NCBI GenBank assembly: GCA_013289015.1
Contig: JABDAV010000008.1
Coordinates: forward strand, 1 to 50,848
From: Bacteroidota bacterium
GTDB taxonomy: Bacteria; Bacteroidota; Bacteroidia; Chitinophagales; Chitinophagaceae
Length of the DNA: 50,848 bases
Direction of reading: 5' to 3'
The stretch's first letter is position 1, and every line of letters starts with the position of its first letter. This document shows positions 9,416 to 17,194 of the stretch, one piece after another. The notes beneath the pieces are model-generated. The model did not search any database. It had not been told where the DNA came from and saw only the letters and a list, made by a program, of their open reading frames with translations. Position numbers and translations under genes: made by a program.

Positions 9416-9763
9416 ATGAATATCGAAACACTCCGTGAATATTGTCTTTTCAAAAAAGCAGTAACAGAAGATTTTCCTTTTGGTGAAACTACTTTGGTAT
9501 TCAGAGTAGAAAATAAAATATTTTTATTGGTTGCGCTTGATGCTGACCCTTTGCAGTTCAATGCTAAATGTGATCCCGAAAAAGCAATTCAACTGCGTGA
9601 AGAATATGACGCTGTTAAACCTGGTTATCACATGAATAAAACGCATTGGAATACTATTATAATTGATGGAAGCATTTCAGTCAAACTTCTAAAAGAAATA
9701 GTTGATGATTCGTATGATCTTATTGTAAAGTCATTGCCTAAAAAATTAAGAGAAGAATTATAG
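9416..9763 (+). CDS. MmcQ/YjbR-family protein
   Basis: The 115-residue protein matches the MmcQ/YjbR family throughout: N-terminal I-E-T-L-R-E-Y-C-L, F-P-F-G-E-T-T-L-V-F-R-V, C-D-P-E-K-A-I-Q-L-R-E, P-G-Y-H-M-N-K-T-H-W and the C-terminal S-Y-D-L-I-V-K-S-L-P-K. The fold is a CyaY-like alpha/beta domain and members are annotated as DNA-binding. It follows the FAD-linked oxidase on the same strand after 55 bases, so the two may form one transcript, but no functional link is known. The length is normal. Confidence 0.9.
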   Translation: MNIETLREYCLFKKAVTEDFPFGETTLVFRVENKIFLLVALDADPLQFNAKCDPEKAIQLREEYDAVKPGYHMNKTHWNTIIIDGSISVKLLKEIVDDSYDLIVKSLPKKLREEL

Positions 9764-9804
9764 TTACCGGTGGATAATAAATCGGCTTGTAAAACGTAGT
9801 AATC

Positions 9805-9832
9805 TTGCCAACAAAAAATTCTGTTACATTTG
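9805..9832 (+). promoter_or_regulatory. Bacteroidetes-type promoter (TTG - 17 nt - TACATTTG)
   Basis: TTG at 9805-9807 and TACATTTG at 9825-9832, with 17 bases between, fit the Bacteroidetes housekeeping promoter. The predicted start is just upstream of the ATG at 9846, which leaves a leader of only about 8-10 bases for the DUF5103 gene. Confidence 0.65.
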
Positions 9833-9845
9833 AACTATTAGTTTA

Positions 9846-11135
9846 ATGCGAATGAAAAAAATTATTTTGATCGTTTTTTTGAACCTGCTCTTTTTTACAT
9901 ATATTTCTGCACAGCAACCCGATAAAATTGTTATGCCGAACATACATACTGTAAAGTTGTTTATTGCGGGCAGGCAGGATGCTTATCCGATCATCCCGGT
10001 TAATGTAACCAATGCATTGGAATTGCATTTTGATGACCTTGATGCCAACGTTAAAAATTATAATTATACTTATGTTTTATGTGATGCGAATTGGGTTCCT
10101 GCTGATCTGAGCCCGTTTGACTATTTGCAGGGTTTTACACAGGGCAGGTTATCTCAATACCGTAATTCATCTGTTGCTGAAACAAAGTATACGCATTACC
10201 AAATGTTCTTGCCGGAACAAAGCTGTTTGCCTAAGGTAAGCGGCAATTATCTGTTGAAAGTTTACCTGAACGGTGATACTGCAAAACTTGCATTTGCGAG
10301 GCGTATTTTGATAGTAGATAATATTATTCCAATTGCTGCAAAGATCTCGCTGCCGTTTAATACACAAATTTTTCGCACACATCAGAAAATACAATTCATT
10401 ATTGATAAAACGAAGCTTAATGTTTTAAATCCGCAACAACAATTAAAAGTAGTGGTGCTGCAAAATTTCAGATGGGATAATGCAGTTAGTGGCGTACAGC
10501 CAACATTCATGCGCGGCAATCAATATGAATATAATAACGAAACAAACCTTGTGTTTCCTGCAGGAAGGGATTACCGTTGGGTAGATCTGAAAAGTTTTCG
10601 GTTTCAAAGTGAAAGAGTTGATTCTGCAGATCTGAAAATAAAACCATATGCTGTTTGGCTTAAGGCTGATCCACAGCGTACACAAGAACGTTATGTAACT
10701 TATTATGATCTTAACGGCGCTTATGAGATAAGTGCTATTGATGTGAGTAATGCGTGGTTGCAGGGTGATTATGCTAATGTGCATTTTACTTTTGTTCCGT
10801 TGCGTGCAGAAGATTTTGTCAACAAAAAAGTATACATGATAGGAGAGTTGGCAACAGGTAATTGTGATAATGGAACCTGTGAAATGGATTATAACGCCGA
10901 TAAAAAAGTGTATGAAAAAACTTTGCTGCTTAAGCAAGGCTATTATTATTACACCTACGTTACCAAAGCAATAAATCAGAACGGGGGTGTTGCCGAAACT
11001 GCAGATACAGAAGGCGATTTTTCTGAAACAGAAAACAATTATACCATACTTGTTTATTATCGTTCTTTGAGTGACAGGACAGACAGACTGGTTGGTATAA
11101 CAACAATTAACAGTAGAAATATTACTCAGCAATAA
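9846..11135 (+). CDS. DUF5103 protein, type IX secretion system plug family
   Basis: The 429-residue protein has a signal peptide (M-R-M-K-K-I-I-L-I-V-F-L then I-S-A-Q-Q), followed by beta-rich sequence without membrane helices. Recognisable DUF5103 features are the N-D/C-D-A-N-W-type strand (V-L-C-D-A-N-W), D-Y-L-Q-G-F, R-Y-V-T-Y-Y-D-L-N-G and a C-terminal Y-Y-Y-T-Y-V. In Flavobacterium the family member associated with the SprA translocon closes the periplasmic end of the channel (the plug). The same role, at the outer membrane facing the periplasm, is inferred here. It fits the presence of GldD, GldE and a T9SS cargo in the window. It is followed directly by the SRP RNA gene. Confidence 0.82.
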   Translation: MRMKKIILIVFLNLLFFTYISAQQPDKIVMPNIHTVKLFIAGRQDAYPIIPVNVTNALELHFDDLDANVKNYNYTYVLCDANWVPADLSPFDYLQGFTQGRLSQYRNSSVAETKYTHYQMFLPEQSCLPKVSGNYLLKVYLNGDTAKLAFARRILIVDNIIPIAAKISLPFNTQIFRTHQKIQFIIDKTKLNVLNPQQQLKVVVLQNFRWDNAVSGVQPTFMRGNQYEYNNETNLVFPAGRDYRWVDLKSFRFQSERVDSADLKIKPYAVWLKADPQRTQERYVTYYDLNGAYEISAIDVSNAWLQGDYANVHFTFVPLRAEDFVNKKVYMIGELATGNCDNGTCEMDYNADKKVYEKTLLLKQGYYYYTYVTKAINQNGGVAETADTEGDFSETENNYTILVYYRSLSDRTDRLVGITTINSRNITQQ

Positions 11136-11153
11136 ATTTTACACATTAATCAT

Positions 11154-11161
11154 TACATTTG
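11154..11161 (+). promoter_or_regulatory. -7 box (TACATTTG) of the SRP RNA gene
   Basis: TACATTTG lies 5 bases before the first base of the SRP RNA stem at 11166. This spacing fits initiation of the RNA from a Bacteroidetes -7 element. The -33 region carries only a TTTT-type element, a weaker match. Confidence 0.65.
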
Positions 11162-11165
11162 CGGC

Positions 11166-11259
11166 GGCAGGTCTTACACGACCAGCTCCTGCTGAACCCT
11201 CCCAGGGCCGGAAGGCAGCAAGAGTAGGTGGTTGAGCGGTGCGATGTAATCAGCCTGCC
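11166..11259 (+). ncRNA. ffs: Signal recognition particle RNA, small bacterial (4.5S) type
   Basis: The RNA folds into one long hairpin. The terminal stem pairs GGCAGG (11166) with CCTGCC (11254-11259), and the apical domain contains the invariant CCCAGGGCCGGAAGGCAGCA stretch with the GGAA tetraloop and asymmetric internal loop that binds the Ffh M domain. It is about 94 bases long with no Alu domain, the usual form outside Firmicutes. A -7 box sits at the right distance upstream, and eight T residues follow the terminal stem. Its protein partners Ffh (15273-16595) and FtsY (27836-28801) are also in this window. Confidence 0.97.
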
Positions 11260-11267
11260 TTTTTTTT
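11254..11267 (+). terminator. T-run terminating the SRP RNA gene
   Basis: Eight T residues at 11260-11267 follow immediately after the closing strand of the SRP RNA terminal stem, so the mature stem itself serves as the terminator hairpin. Confidence 0.7.
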
Positions 11268-11325
11268 ACCTCCCTGAAAAGGCATTTCTTCACACTAAAT
11301 AAATTTCCGCTAAAGCGGCTTTGTT

Positions 11326-11976
11326 ATGAAATTTTTTATTGATACAGCAAATCTTGCACAAATTAAAGAAGCAAATGATCTTGGAATCCTGGATGGTGTT
11401 ACTACCAATCCTTCATTAATGGCTAAGGAAGGCGTTAAAGGCCAGGATGCAATTATGCAACACTACAAAACCATTTGCGAAATGGTTGACGGCGATATTA
11501 GCGCTGAAGTTGTTTCAACCAAATTTGAAGACATTGTTGAAGAAGGAAAAAAGCTTGCTGCAATACATAAAAATATTGTGGTAAAAATCCCGATGATTAA
11601 AGATGGTATTAAAGCCATCAAATGGTTTACAGATAATGGCATTCCAACAAACTGCACATTAGTATTTTCTGCAGGCCAGGCCATATTGGCTGCAAAAGCA
11701 GGTGCAAAATATGTTTCACCATTTGTTGGCCGTATTGATGACAGCGGTTGGGATGGTATGGAACTAATCGGCCAGATCGCACAGATCTTCGATATCCAGG
11801 GTTATAAAACAGAAGTGCTTGTTGCTTCTATCCGCAATCCGAATCATATTATCCGTTCTGCAGAATTGGGAGCGCATGTTATTACATCTCCGCTTGATTC
11901 AATTCTCGGATTATTAAAGCATCCGCTTACAGATATTGGTCTTGCCAAATTTTTGGAAGATGCTAAAAAAATGTAA
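11326..11976 (+). CDS. tal: Small transaldolase (TalC/FSA-type family)
   Basis: The 216-residue protein is a class I aldolase of the short transaldolase/fructose-6-phosphate aldolase family. It begins M-K-F-F-I-D-T-A-N, has G-V-T-T-N-P-S-L, and the Schiff-base lysine is in V-V-K-I-P-M (K87). The motif S-P-F-V-G-R-I-D-D carries Phe at about position 133. Transaldolase B has Phe at the matching position, whereas true fructose-6-phosphate aldolase has Tyr. I therefore infer transaldolase activity in the cytosolic pentose phosphate pathway. The gene stands alone, with its own terminator at 11998. Confidence 0.93.
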   Translation: MKFFIDTANLAQIKEANDLGILDGVTTNPSLMAKEGVKGQDAIMQHYKTICEMVDGDISAEVVSTKFEDIVEEGKKLAAIHKNIVVKIPMIKDGIKAIKWFTDNGIPTNCTLVFSAGQAILAAKAGAKYVSPFVGRIDDSGWDGMELIGQIAQIFDIQGYKTEVLVASIRNPNHIIRSAELGAHVITSPLDSILGLLKHPLTDIGLAKFLEDAKKM

Positions 11977-11997
11977 CAGCGCCTATATAATTTAAGA

Positions 11998-12020
11998 AGC
12001 CCGCAATTGCGGGCTTTTTT
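11998..12020 (+). terminator. Rho-independent terminator of the transaldolase gene
   Basis: AGCCCGC - AATT - GCGGGCT is a perfect 7-bp stem with a 4-base loop, followed by six T residues. It lies 22 bases after the transaldolase stop codon. Confidence 0.93.
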
Positions 12021-12120
12021 ATTGTGTATTATTTTTGAACTGAAATACTTATCTCGTTCACAATTTTTTTATTTTCCCGATTAATGCTGCAATAATTTTA
12101 TATTGTCAGCTGCAGTATTT

Positions 12121-12155
12121 TGTGGCATCACGGTTGTGTCACTCCCTTTTACTGT
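12121..12155 (+). repeat. Interspersed GTTGCG/CGCAAC-type repeat, degenerate copy
   Basis: GTGGCATCACGGTTGTGTCA followed by CTTTTACTGT closely matches the copy at 40899-40956, with the central hairpin partly lost (GTGTCACT instead of GCGTCGCAAC). It sits in the spacer between the transaldolase and cupin genes. The stretch to its left is AT-rich and shows nothing else. Confidence 0.55.
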
Positions 12156-12190
12156 AGTTTTTCATGGCATCAGTTTAAAACTTGAACAGC

Positions 12191-13081
12191 TTAACTGTTA
12201 GCCAAACCGAGTTCTTTATTTGCTGCATCAAAAATTTTTCTTTCTTTCCATTCATACCATTTATGCGGCATTGTTTTTTTCATGAGCGTATCAATGTTAC
12301 GCATGCCTGCAATATTCCATAAACCTTTTAGTTTCCCGGTCATAGAGCTGTTCAAAGCGCGAAGGCTCATGGCAAACCCGCTGTCAAGATATTCCATATG
12401 ATGCCAATAACCGCCCGGCATAAATAAAGTATCACCATGTTCTAATGTTATCTCAAAGCCGTTTGCAGTTTCAACAGCAGGAAACTTTTCTATATCCAGT
12501 TTGCTTTTACCGGCATCATAATAATTGCTGAAATCTGCAAGACTCAATACTTCAAAAGGTTTCCGGTAAAGCTTGTGCTGTTCTGAATAAGGAAACAATA
12601 AAACTTTTTTTCTTCCTGCAAACTGTGTGTGTAAAATATGACTGAGGTCAATATCAAAATGAATGTGTGTGATAGAACCCTGCCCTCCTGTAAATAACAT
12701 CGGCACTCTTTTTACAAATCCTTTCATGTATTTATCAGGCCAGGTAAAATCTTTTGTAAGCTGCGGAGCATGACTGAAGATATTGAATAAAAAAATGCGC
12801 CATGCTGCAGGTCCCTTTCTTATCATATCAACATACTCTGCAAATGTTTTATAATCATCTGCTTTATTAATAGGCGTGTAAGCATCACTTTTTACGTTGT
12901 TATAAAGCGCTACTTTTTGATCACCTACAATTTCTTTGAAATAATCCCAGTTCCATTTTGTATAGGCAAGCCATTGCTTTGAGAAATTTTTAATAACAAC
13001 GGGTGTATTGTTATTAAAATAGGTGCGTTTAAAATCTTCAGGAGAAATATCGTCAACTACAGGTACCGGTTTTAAATGCAT
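12191..13081 (-). CDS. Cupin-like (JmjC/FIH-type) Fe(II)/2-oxoglutarate oxygenase
   Basis: The 296-residue protein has the cupin_8 layout. The N-terminal F-K-R-T-Y-F-N-N-N-T-P-V-V-I-K-N-F is the usual start of FIH/JmjD5-like proteins. Iron ligands are in T-H-I-H-F-D-I-D (H141, D143) and the distal His in G-G-Y-W-H-H-M-E (H227 or H228). K-K-V-L-L-F-P-Y lies between them. The family hydroxylates amino-acid side chains of proteins or small molecules in the cytoplasm; the substrate is unknown. It is divergently transcribed from exonuclease III with about 116 bases between. All metal ligands are present, so it should be catalytically competent. Confidence 0.85.
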   Translation of the reverse strand: MHLKPVPVVDDISPEDFKRTYFNNNTPVVIKNFSKQWLAYTKWNWDYFKEIVGDQKVALYNNVKSDAYTPINKADDYKTFAEYVDMIRKGPAAWRIFLFNIFSHAPQLTKDFTWPDKYMKGFVKRVPMLFTGGQGSITHIHFDIDLSHILHTQFAGRKKVLLFPYSEQHKLYRKPFEVLSLADFSNYYDAGKSKLDIEKFPAVETANGFEITLEHGDTLFMPGGYWHHMEYLDSGFAMSLRALNSSMTGKLKGLWNIAGMRNIDTLMKKTMPHKWYEWKERKIFDAANKELGLANS

Positions 13082-13197
13082 ACGAAAAATTTGAATCGCA
13101 AAATTAATTTATACGATTGTTAACGCAAAGTTGATATTGAAGGTAATAAGCAGTCATTAAGATTTGGCAGCTGCTTAACTTCGGGCAAAGTTATATC

Positions 13198-13965
13198 ATG
13201 CGCATAATAAGCTATAATGTAAACGGTATCCGCGCAGCTTTAAACAAAGGGTTATCAGACTGGTTGAAAACAGATCCTGCTGATGTTGTTTGTATACAGG
13301 AAACAAAAGCGCATAAGGAAAATGTAAATCACGAGCAAATAACAACACTTGGGTATAACGACTATTGGTATGCTGCACAAAAAAAAGGTTATAGCGGCGT
13401 TGCGGTTTTTACTAAAACAAAACCGGATAATGTTGTGTTTGGAACAGGGCATAAAGTAAGTGATGATGAAGGACGTGTTTTACAATTGGATTTTGGTGAT
13501 GTAAGATTGATCAATGCTTATTTTCCTTCGGGAACAACAGGAGAAGTAAGGCAAACTTTTAAATATGAATGGCTGAATGAATTTTTTAATTATCTCGATA
13601 AATTAAAACAAACGCATCCGAAGCTCATTCTTTGCGGAGATTATAATATTGCGCACAAGGATATAGATATTCATAATCCCAAAGGCAATGTAAAAACATC
13701 AGGATTTTTGCCGGAAGAACGTGCATGGATGGATAAGCTTTTTGCGAATGGCTGGATTGATGCATTCAGGAAAGTAAGGCCCGAACCGCATCGTTATAGC
13801 TGGTGGAGTCAGCGGTTTCCAAATGTAAGAGCAGAAAATAAAGGGTGGAGGATTGATTATATCAACGTAACTGAGCCTTTAAAGAACTCAATAAAAGACG
13901 CTGAAATATTACCCGAAATAAAACACAGCGATCATTGTCCTGTTTATCTTGAAATTAATATTTGA
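13198..13965 (+). CDS. xth: Exodeoxyribonuclease III
   Basis: The 255-residue protein covers the whole EEP nuclease fold of the ExoIII/AP endonuclease family. Visible are I-I-S-Y-N-V-N-G-I-R-A (N7), C-I-Q-E-T-K (catalytic Glu about 35), the L-C-G-D-Y-N-I-A-H loop, Y-S-W-W-S, W-R-I-D-Y and the terminal S-D-H-C-P-V (D245, H246). It repairs abasic sites and 3'-blocked ends in base-excision repair, a pathway also served by MutY in this window. DUF4286 follows after 3 bases, so the two are co-transcribed. Confidence 0.95.
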   Translation: MRIISYNVNGIRAALNKGLSDWLKTDPADVVCIQETKAHKENVNHEQITTLGYNDYWYAAQKKGYSGVAVFTKTKPDNVVFGTGHKVSDDEGRVLQLDFGDVRLINAYFPSGTTGEVRQTFKYEWLNEFFNYLDKLKQTHPKLILCGDYNIAHKDIDIHNPKGNVKTSGFLPEERAWMDKLFANGWIDAFRKVRPEPHRYSWWSQRFPNVRAENKGWRIDYINVTEPLKNSIKDAEILPEIKHSDHCPVYLEINI

Positions 13966-13968
13966 CAT

Positions 13969-14274
13969 ATGTTTATTTATAACGTTACAACTAAACCTGA
14001 CTGGAGCATAAGTGATGCGTGGGTTGAATGGATGCTGAAAGAACACATGCCCGTTTTGCTTGAAACAAATTGTTTTGTACGATGCCAGTTATTAAAACTG
14101 CATGAGCAGGATGATATAGAAGGGCCGACTTACGTGGCGCAATATTTTGCTGAAAGTAAAGCTTTATACAACCGTTATCTTGAAATATTTGCAAACGACT
14201 TTCGTAAAGCAGTAATTGAAAAATGGGGTAGTAATTTTATTTCTTTCAGAACATTACTTGAAGTGATTGAATAA
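13969..14274 (+). CDS. DUF4286 family protein
   Basis: The 101-residue protein shows the full DUF4286 pattern: M-F-I-Y-N-V-T, W-V-E-W-M-L-K-E-H-M-P, V-R-C-Q-L-L-K-L, Y-V-A-Q-Y-F and F-R-K-A-V-I-E-K-W-G. It is a small alpha/beta protein of the dimeric ferredoxin-like type, without signal peptide, found almost only in Bacteroidetes. The function is unknown. The start is 3 bases after the exonuclease III stop, implying translational coupling. Confidence 0.9.
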   Translation: MFIYNVTTKPDWSISDAWVEWMLKEHMPVLLETNCFVRCQLLKLHEQDDIEGPTYVAQYFAESKALYNRYLEIFANDFRKAVIEKWGSNFISFRTLLEVIE

Positions 14275-14720
14275 TTGCCGAAGCAAATGCGTGCAGCACA
14301 AGGGTGTGCTCCCGATTAAGTTCGTATTGGCAATCAAGCTAACTTTCTTTATGCATCACTTAAATACAATTGTTATATGCTCAAGCCGCATGGCTTCGTT
14401 GTCTCATCGGCGCTGTTTTCGCTTCTTTGAAAAAAATTTCCTTCGGATTTTTTTCAATCCCGACAAGTCGGGACCGAACCGAAAGAGGCGCCTTATATGA
14501 CAACTGGTAACAACCTGAAATTACAGGCATTAATTACTCTGAAACTCAAGCTGGGTTTATATTTAAAACGATTACAGCAATTTTTTAACTTGACGCTTAT
14601 GCGATTAAGTTCGGGACGAGCTCTGCCGTGCTCAATACATTACTACACAGCCGGCAACCTAAAATAAAAAAATCCCGATATTGCTATCGGGATTTTAAAG
14701 AAAATTTTTTCCCTGGTTAC
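14275..14720. other. Palindrome-rich intergenic spacer between convergent genes
   Basis: This 446-base spacer holds no credible gene. It contains several inverted repeats: AGCACA/TGTGCT (14295-14310), GTTGTC/GACAAC (14398-14403 with 14499-14504), TGA7T/AT7CA (14428-14437 with 14447-14456) and TCCCGAC-AA-GTCGGGA (14458-14473). A 12-base direct repeat CGATTAAGTTCG lies at 14313-14324 and 14602-14613. The nested pairs suggest a foldable, possibly mobile, palindromic element. The terminator of rpsP lies at its right end. Confidence 0.5.
14671..14694 (-). terminator. Rho-independent terminator of rpsP
   Basis: AATCCCGATA - TTGC - TATCGGGATT is a perfect 10-bp stem. Read on the minus strand it is followed by a T-run, as expected for the end of the rpsP transcript. 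On the plus strand the T-run is shorter. Confidence 0.88.
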
Positions 14721-15158
14721 TTACGCTCCTGCTGAATTTTGCGATTCAACTCTTCTTACAGTTGGCTGAGGGCGGCTTGCAATCCTGGATCGCTTGTGCT
14801 CATCACTGCGGCGCTTTATATGCGCTTCGTGTTCTTCATGCCATTTCTGGAATTTTTGCATGGCTGCTACTTCATCGAACAGTCCAAGTTTTACACCGCG
14901 CAATAAGTGTTTTAGATAGAGCACTCCTTTAAAGGATAAAATGCGCCTAACAGTATCTGTTGGTTCAGCGCCTTTGTGCAACCATTCTAAAGCTTTTTGA
15001 CGATCTAACTGGATTGTTGCTGGAACAGTTAGCGGATTGTAGGTACCGATCTTCTGGATAAATTTTCCATCACGGGGCGCACGGGCATCGGCTACAACGA
15101 TAAAGTAAAAAGGTCTCTTTTTACTTCCGTGCCTTTGAAGTCTGATTTTTACTGCCAT
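14721..15158 (-). CDS. rpsP: 30S ribosomal protein S16
   Basis: The 145-residue protein starts [18 protein letters not shown], the invariant S16 start. It continues with [21 protein letters not shown] and [10 protein letters not shown]16 binds 16S rRNA during 30S assembly. The core is about 90 residues; the extra basic, low-complexity tail of about 55 residues is common in Bacteroidetes S16 but absent from the E. coli protein. It lies downstream of ffh on the same strand with about 115 bases between, and is followed by a strong terminator. Confidence 0.97.
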   Translation of the reverse strand: MAVKIRLQRHGSKKRPFYFIVVADARAPRDGKFIQKIGTYNPLTVPATIQLDRQKALEWLHKGAEPTDTVRRILSFKGVLYLKHLLRGVKLGLFDEVAAMQKFQKWHEEHEAHIKRRSDEHKRSRIASRPQPTVRRVESQNSAGA

Positions 15159-15272
15159 TTTAAATAGAAATTTAAAGGCCTTGTTAAAAGGTTTAAATGA
15201 ATAATGGACTGCGAATGTAAGAGATAATTTATTATCAGGTAAAACACTGGCTATAAATTAATTTTTTTTTAA

Positions 15273-16595
15273 TTAACGCTTCATTCCCGGCATCCGCATG
15301 CCTCCCATTGGCATTTTATTCATGTTTTTCATCATTTGTTTCATTTGGTCAAACTGTTTCATTAAAGCATTAACATCTTCCATTGATTTTCCAGCCCCTT
15401 TTGCCAACCGGTTTCTTCTGCTTTGAGAGATAACATCAGGATTTGCTCTTTCGTAAGGCGTCATTGAATTAATAACCGCTTCAACTCCTTTGAAAGCATC
15501 ATCGCTTATATCAATATCTTTTATGGCTTTTCCCATCCCGGGGATCATGCCCATCAAATCTTTCAGATTCCCCATCTTTTTTATTTGCTGAAGCTGATCG
15601 TAAAAATCCTGGAAATCAAATTGGTTCTTGCGTATTTTCTTTTCCAGTCTCCTGGCCTGCTCTTCATCAAATTGCGCCTGTGCTTTTTCAACCAGTGAGG
15701 TAATATCACCCATGCCTAAAATACGCTGGGCCATACGTTCGGGGTAGAACACATCAAGCGTATCTAATTTTTCACCACTGCTTACAAATTTTATAGGTTT
15801 ATTTACGGTGTATTGAATGGATAAAGCAGCACCACCACGTGTATCCCCATCTAATTTGGTTAAAACAACCCCGGAAAAATTAAGACGGTCATTGAAGGCT
15901 TTTGCAGTGTTCACTGCATCCTGGCCAGTCATTGAATCAACAACAAATAATATTTCTGTTGGATTAACGGCTGCTTTGATATTAGCAACTTCAGTCATCA
16001 TTGCTTCATCAACAGCCAAACGGCCCGCCGTATCTATAATAACTACATTCTTATTTTTTGCCTTTGCTTCTTTAAGAGCATTTTGTGCAATTACAACCGC
16101 ATCTTTTGTTTCAGGTTCGCTGTAAACATCTACTTTAATTTGCTCGCCAAGAATTTTTAACTGGTCAATAGCTGCAGGGCGATAAATATCTGCTGCAACA
16201 AGCAAAGGAGATTTTTTTTGATTCTTCAGGTAATTGGCAAGCTTGCCGCTGAAAGTTGTTTTACCACTACCTTGTAAACCTGCAATCAATATAACAGCAG
16301 GATTTCCGGTTACATCAAATCCGGCCTCTGTTCCGCCCATTAATTCGGTAAGCTCATCCTGCACAATTTTTACCATTAACTGGCCGGGACTAATGGCATT
16401 GATAACCTTTTCACCTGTTGCTTTTTCTTTTACACGGTCAGTAAACTCTTTGGCTATTTTATAGTTAACATCGGCGTCAATTAAGGCACGGCGAATATCT
16501 TTAACCGTATTGGCAATATTCAGGTCGTTTATTCTTGCTTCACCCTTTAAATTCTTAAAAGCACTTTCAAGCCTTTCGGTAAGATTATTGAACAT
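15273..16595 (-). CDS. ffh: Signal recognition particle protein Ffh
   Basis: The 440-residue SRP54 GTPase has the N domain, then the G domain (G-L-Q-G-S-G-K-T-T P-loop, D-T-A-G-R-L, T-K-L-D-G-D-T-R-G-G), and the M domain (M-G-N-L-K-D-L-M-G-M-I-P-G-M-G, then R-R-N-R-L-A-K-G). It ends in a Met/Gly-rich tail. It binds signal sequences and SRP RNA and docks with FtsY at the inner membrane. Both partners are encoded in this window. TATATTTG on the minus strand at 16622-16615, about 20 bases ahead of the ATG, is a plausible -7 box. It is upstream of rpsP on the same strand. Confidence 0.98.
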   Translation of the reverse strand: MFNNLTERLESAFKNLKGEARINDLNIANTVKDIRRALIDADVNYKIAKEFTDRVKEKATGEKVINAISPGQLMVKIVQDELTELMGGTEAGFDVTGNPAVILIAGLQGSGKTTFSGKLANYLKNQKKSPLLVAADIYRPAAIDQLKILGEQIKVDVYSEPETKDAVVIAQNALKEAKAKNKNVVIIDTAGRLAVDEAMMTEVANIKAAVNPTEILFVVDSMTGQDAVNTAKAFNDRLNFSGVVLTKLDGDTRGGAALSIQYTVNKPIKFVSSGEKLDTLDVFYPERMAQRILGMGDITSLVEKAQAQFDEEQARRLEKKIRKNQFDFQDFYDQLQQIKKMGNLKDLMGMIPGMGKAIKDIDISDDAFKGVEAVINSMTPYERANPDVISQSRRNRLAKGAGKSMEDVNALMKQFDQMKQMMKNMNKMPMGGMRMPGMKR

Positions 16596-16704
16596 AAATA
16601 ATTTTTAGGGATTGCAAATATATATAACGAATAACCAGCAGTAAAACCTTTGCTTTACCTATTTTGAATTAGCTTTATTTTTGATGATAATTTAAAGTTT
16701 AATT

Positions 16705-17115
16705 ATGATACAACGTATACAATCCCTTTGGTTGCTGGCAGCTTCTGTCTGCACTTTTTTGAGCATGAAGTTTCCTTTTTACTATATTGGTCCACACACT
16801 GAGCTTACTTCAGACCAGTTCAACGCTACAACCAAAATTGTTCTGTTAATGTTAACCTCAATTCTTGGCGCTCTTTGCCTGTTTACCATCTTCATATATA
16901 AACAAAGAAAACTACAATTATGGTTAGCTATACTTGCCATAATAATAAGTATTCTGAATATTTTCCTCTATTTTAATTATAAAAAAGATTATACAGGTGG
17001 GGGCCTCGCTTTAACTTCAGTTATGGTATTTGCTGTGCCGGTATTTTTGTTTTTTGCTGTACAGGGAATTTATAAAGATCAAAAGCTTGTAAAAAGTATG
17101 GACAGGTTGCGATGA
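16705..17115 (+). CDS. DUF4293 family integral membrane protein
   Basis: The 136-residue protein begins M-I-Q-R-I-Q-S-L-W-L-L-A-A, the hallmark start of DUF4293, and has four hydrophobic helices separated by short polar loops (F-I-Y-K-Q-R-K-L-Q after the second). The family is restricted to Bacteroidetes and has no known function. The protein is predicted to be in the inner membrane. It is divergent from ffh and convergent with the S74-domain gene, sharing a bidirectional terminator with it. Confidence 0.88.
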   Translation: MIQRIQSLWLLAASVCTFLSMKFPFYYIGPHTELTSDQFNATTKIVLLMLTSILGALCLFTIFIYKQRKLQLWLAILAIIISILNIFLYFNYKKDYTGGGLALTSVMVFAVPVFLFFAVQGIYKDQKLVKSMDRLR

Positions 17116-17133
17116 AGTTTGATATTATTTTTA

Positions 17134-17170
17134 AAAAAGAGGAAAATTGCTTTACAGTTTTCCTCTTTTT
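17134..17170. terminator. Bidirectional terminator between DUF4293 and S74-domain genes
   Basis: A 13-bp perfect stem (AAAAAGAGGAAAA / TTTTCCTCTTTTT) with an 11-base loop lies between two convergent genes. T-rich tracts flank it on both strands, so it can stop transcription from either side. Confidence 0.88.
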
Positions 17171-17194
17171 ATTTTCAATTTATTTGAGGAAGTA

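Noticed and set aside
10443-11132. 229-codon antisense frame inside the DUF5103 gene
   Set aside because: Its product is rich in Cys, His and Ile with no motif, as expected of a shadow frame. The sense gene has a clear family.
14267-14500. 77-codon plus-strand frame in the palindromic spacer
   Set aside because: It overlaps the end of DUF4286 and runs through hairpins; composition is random (Arg/Phe/Cys-rich).
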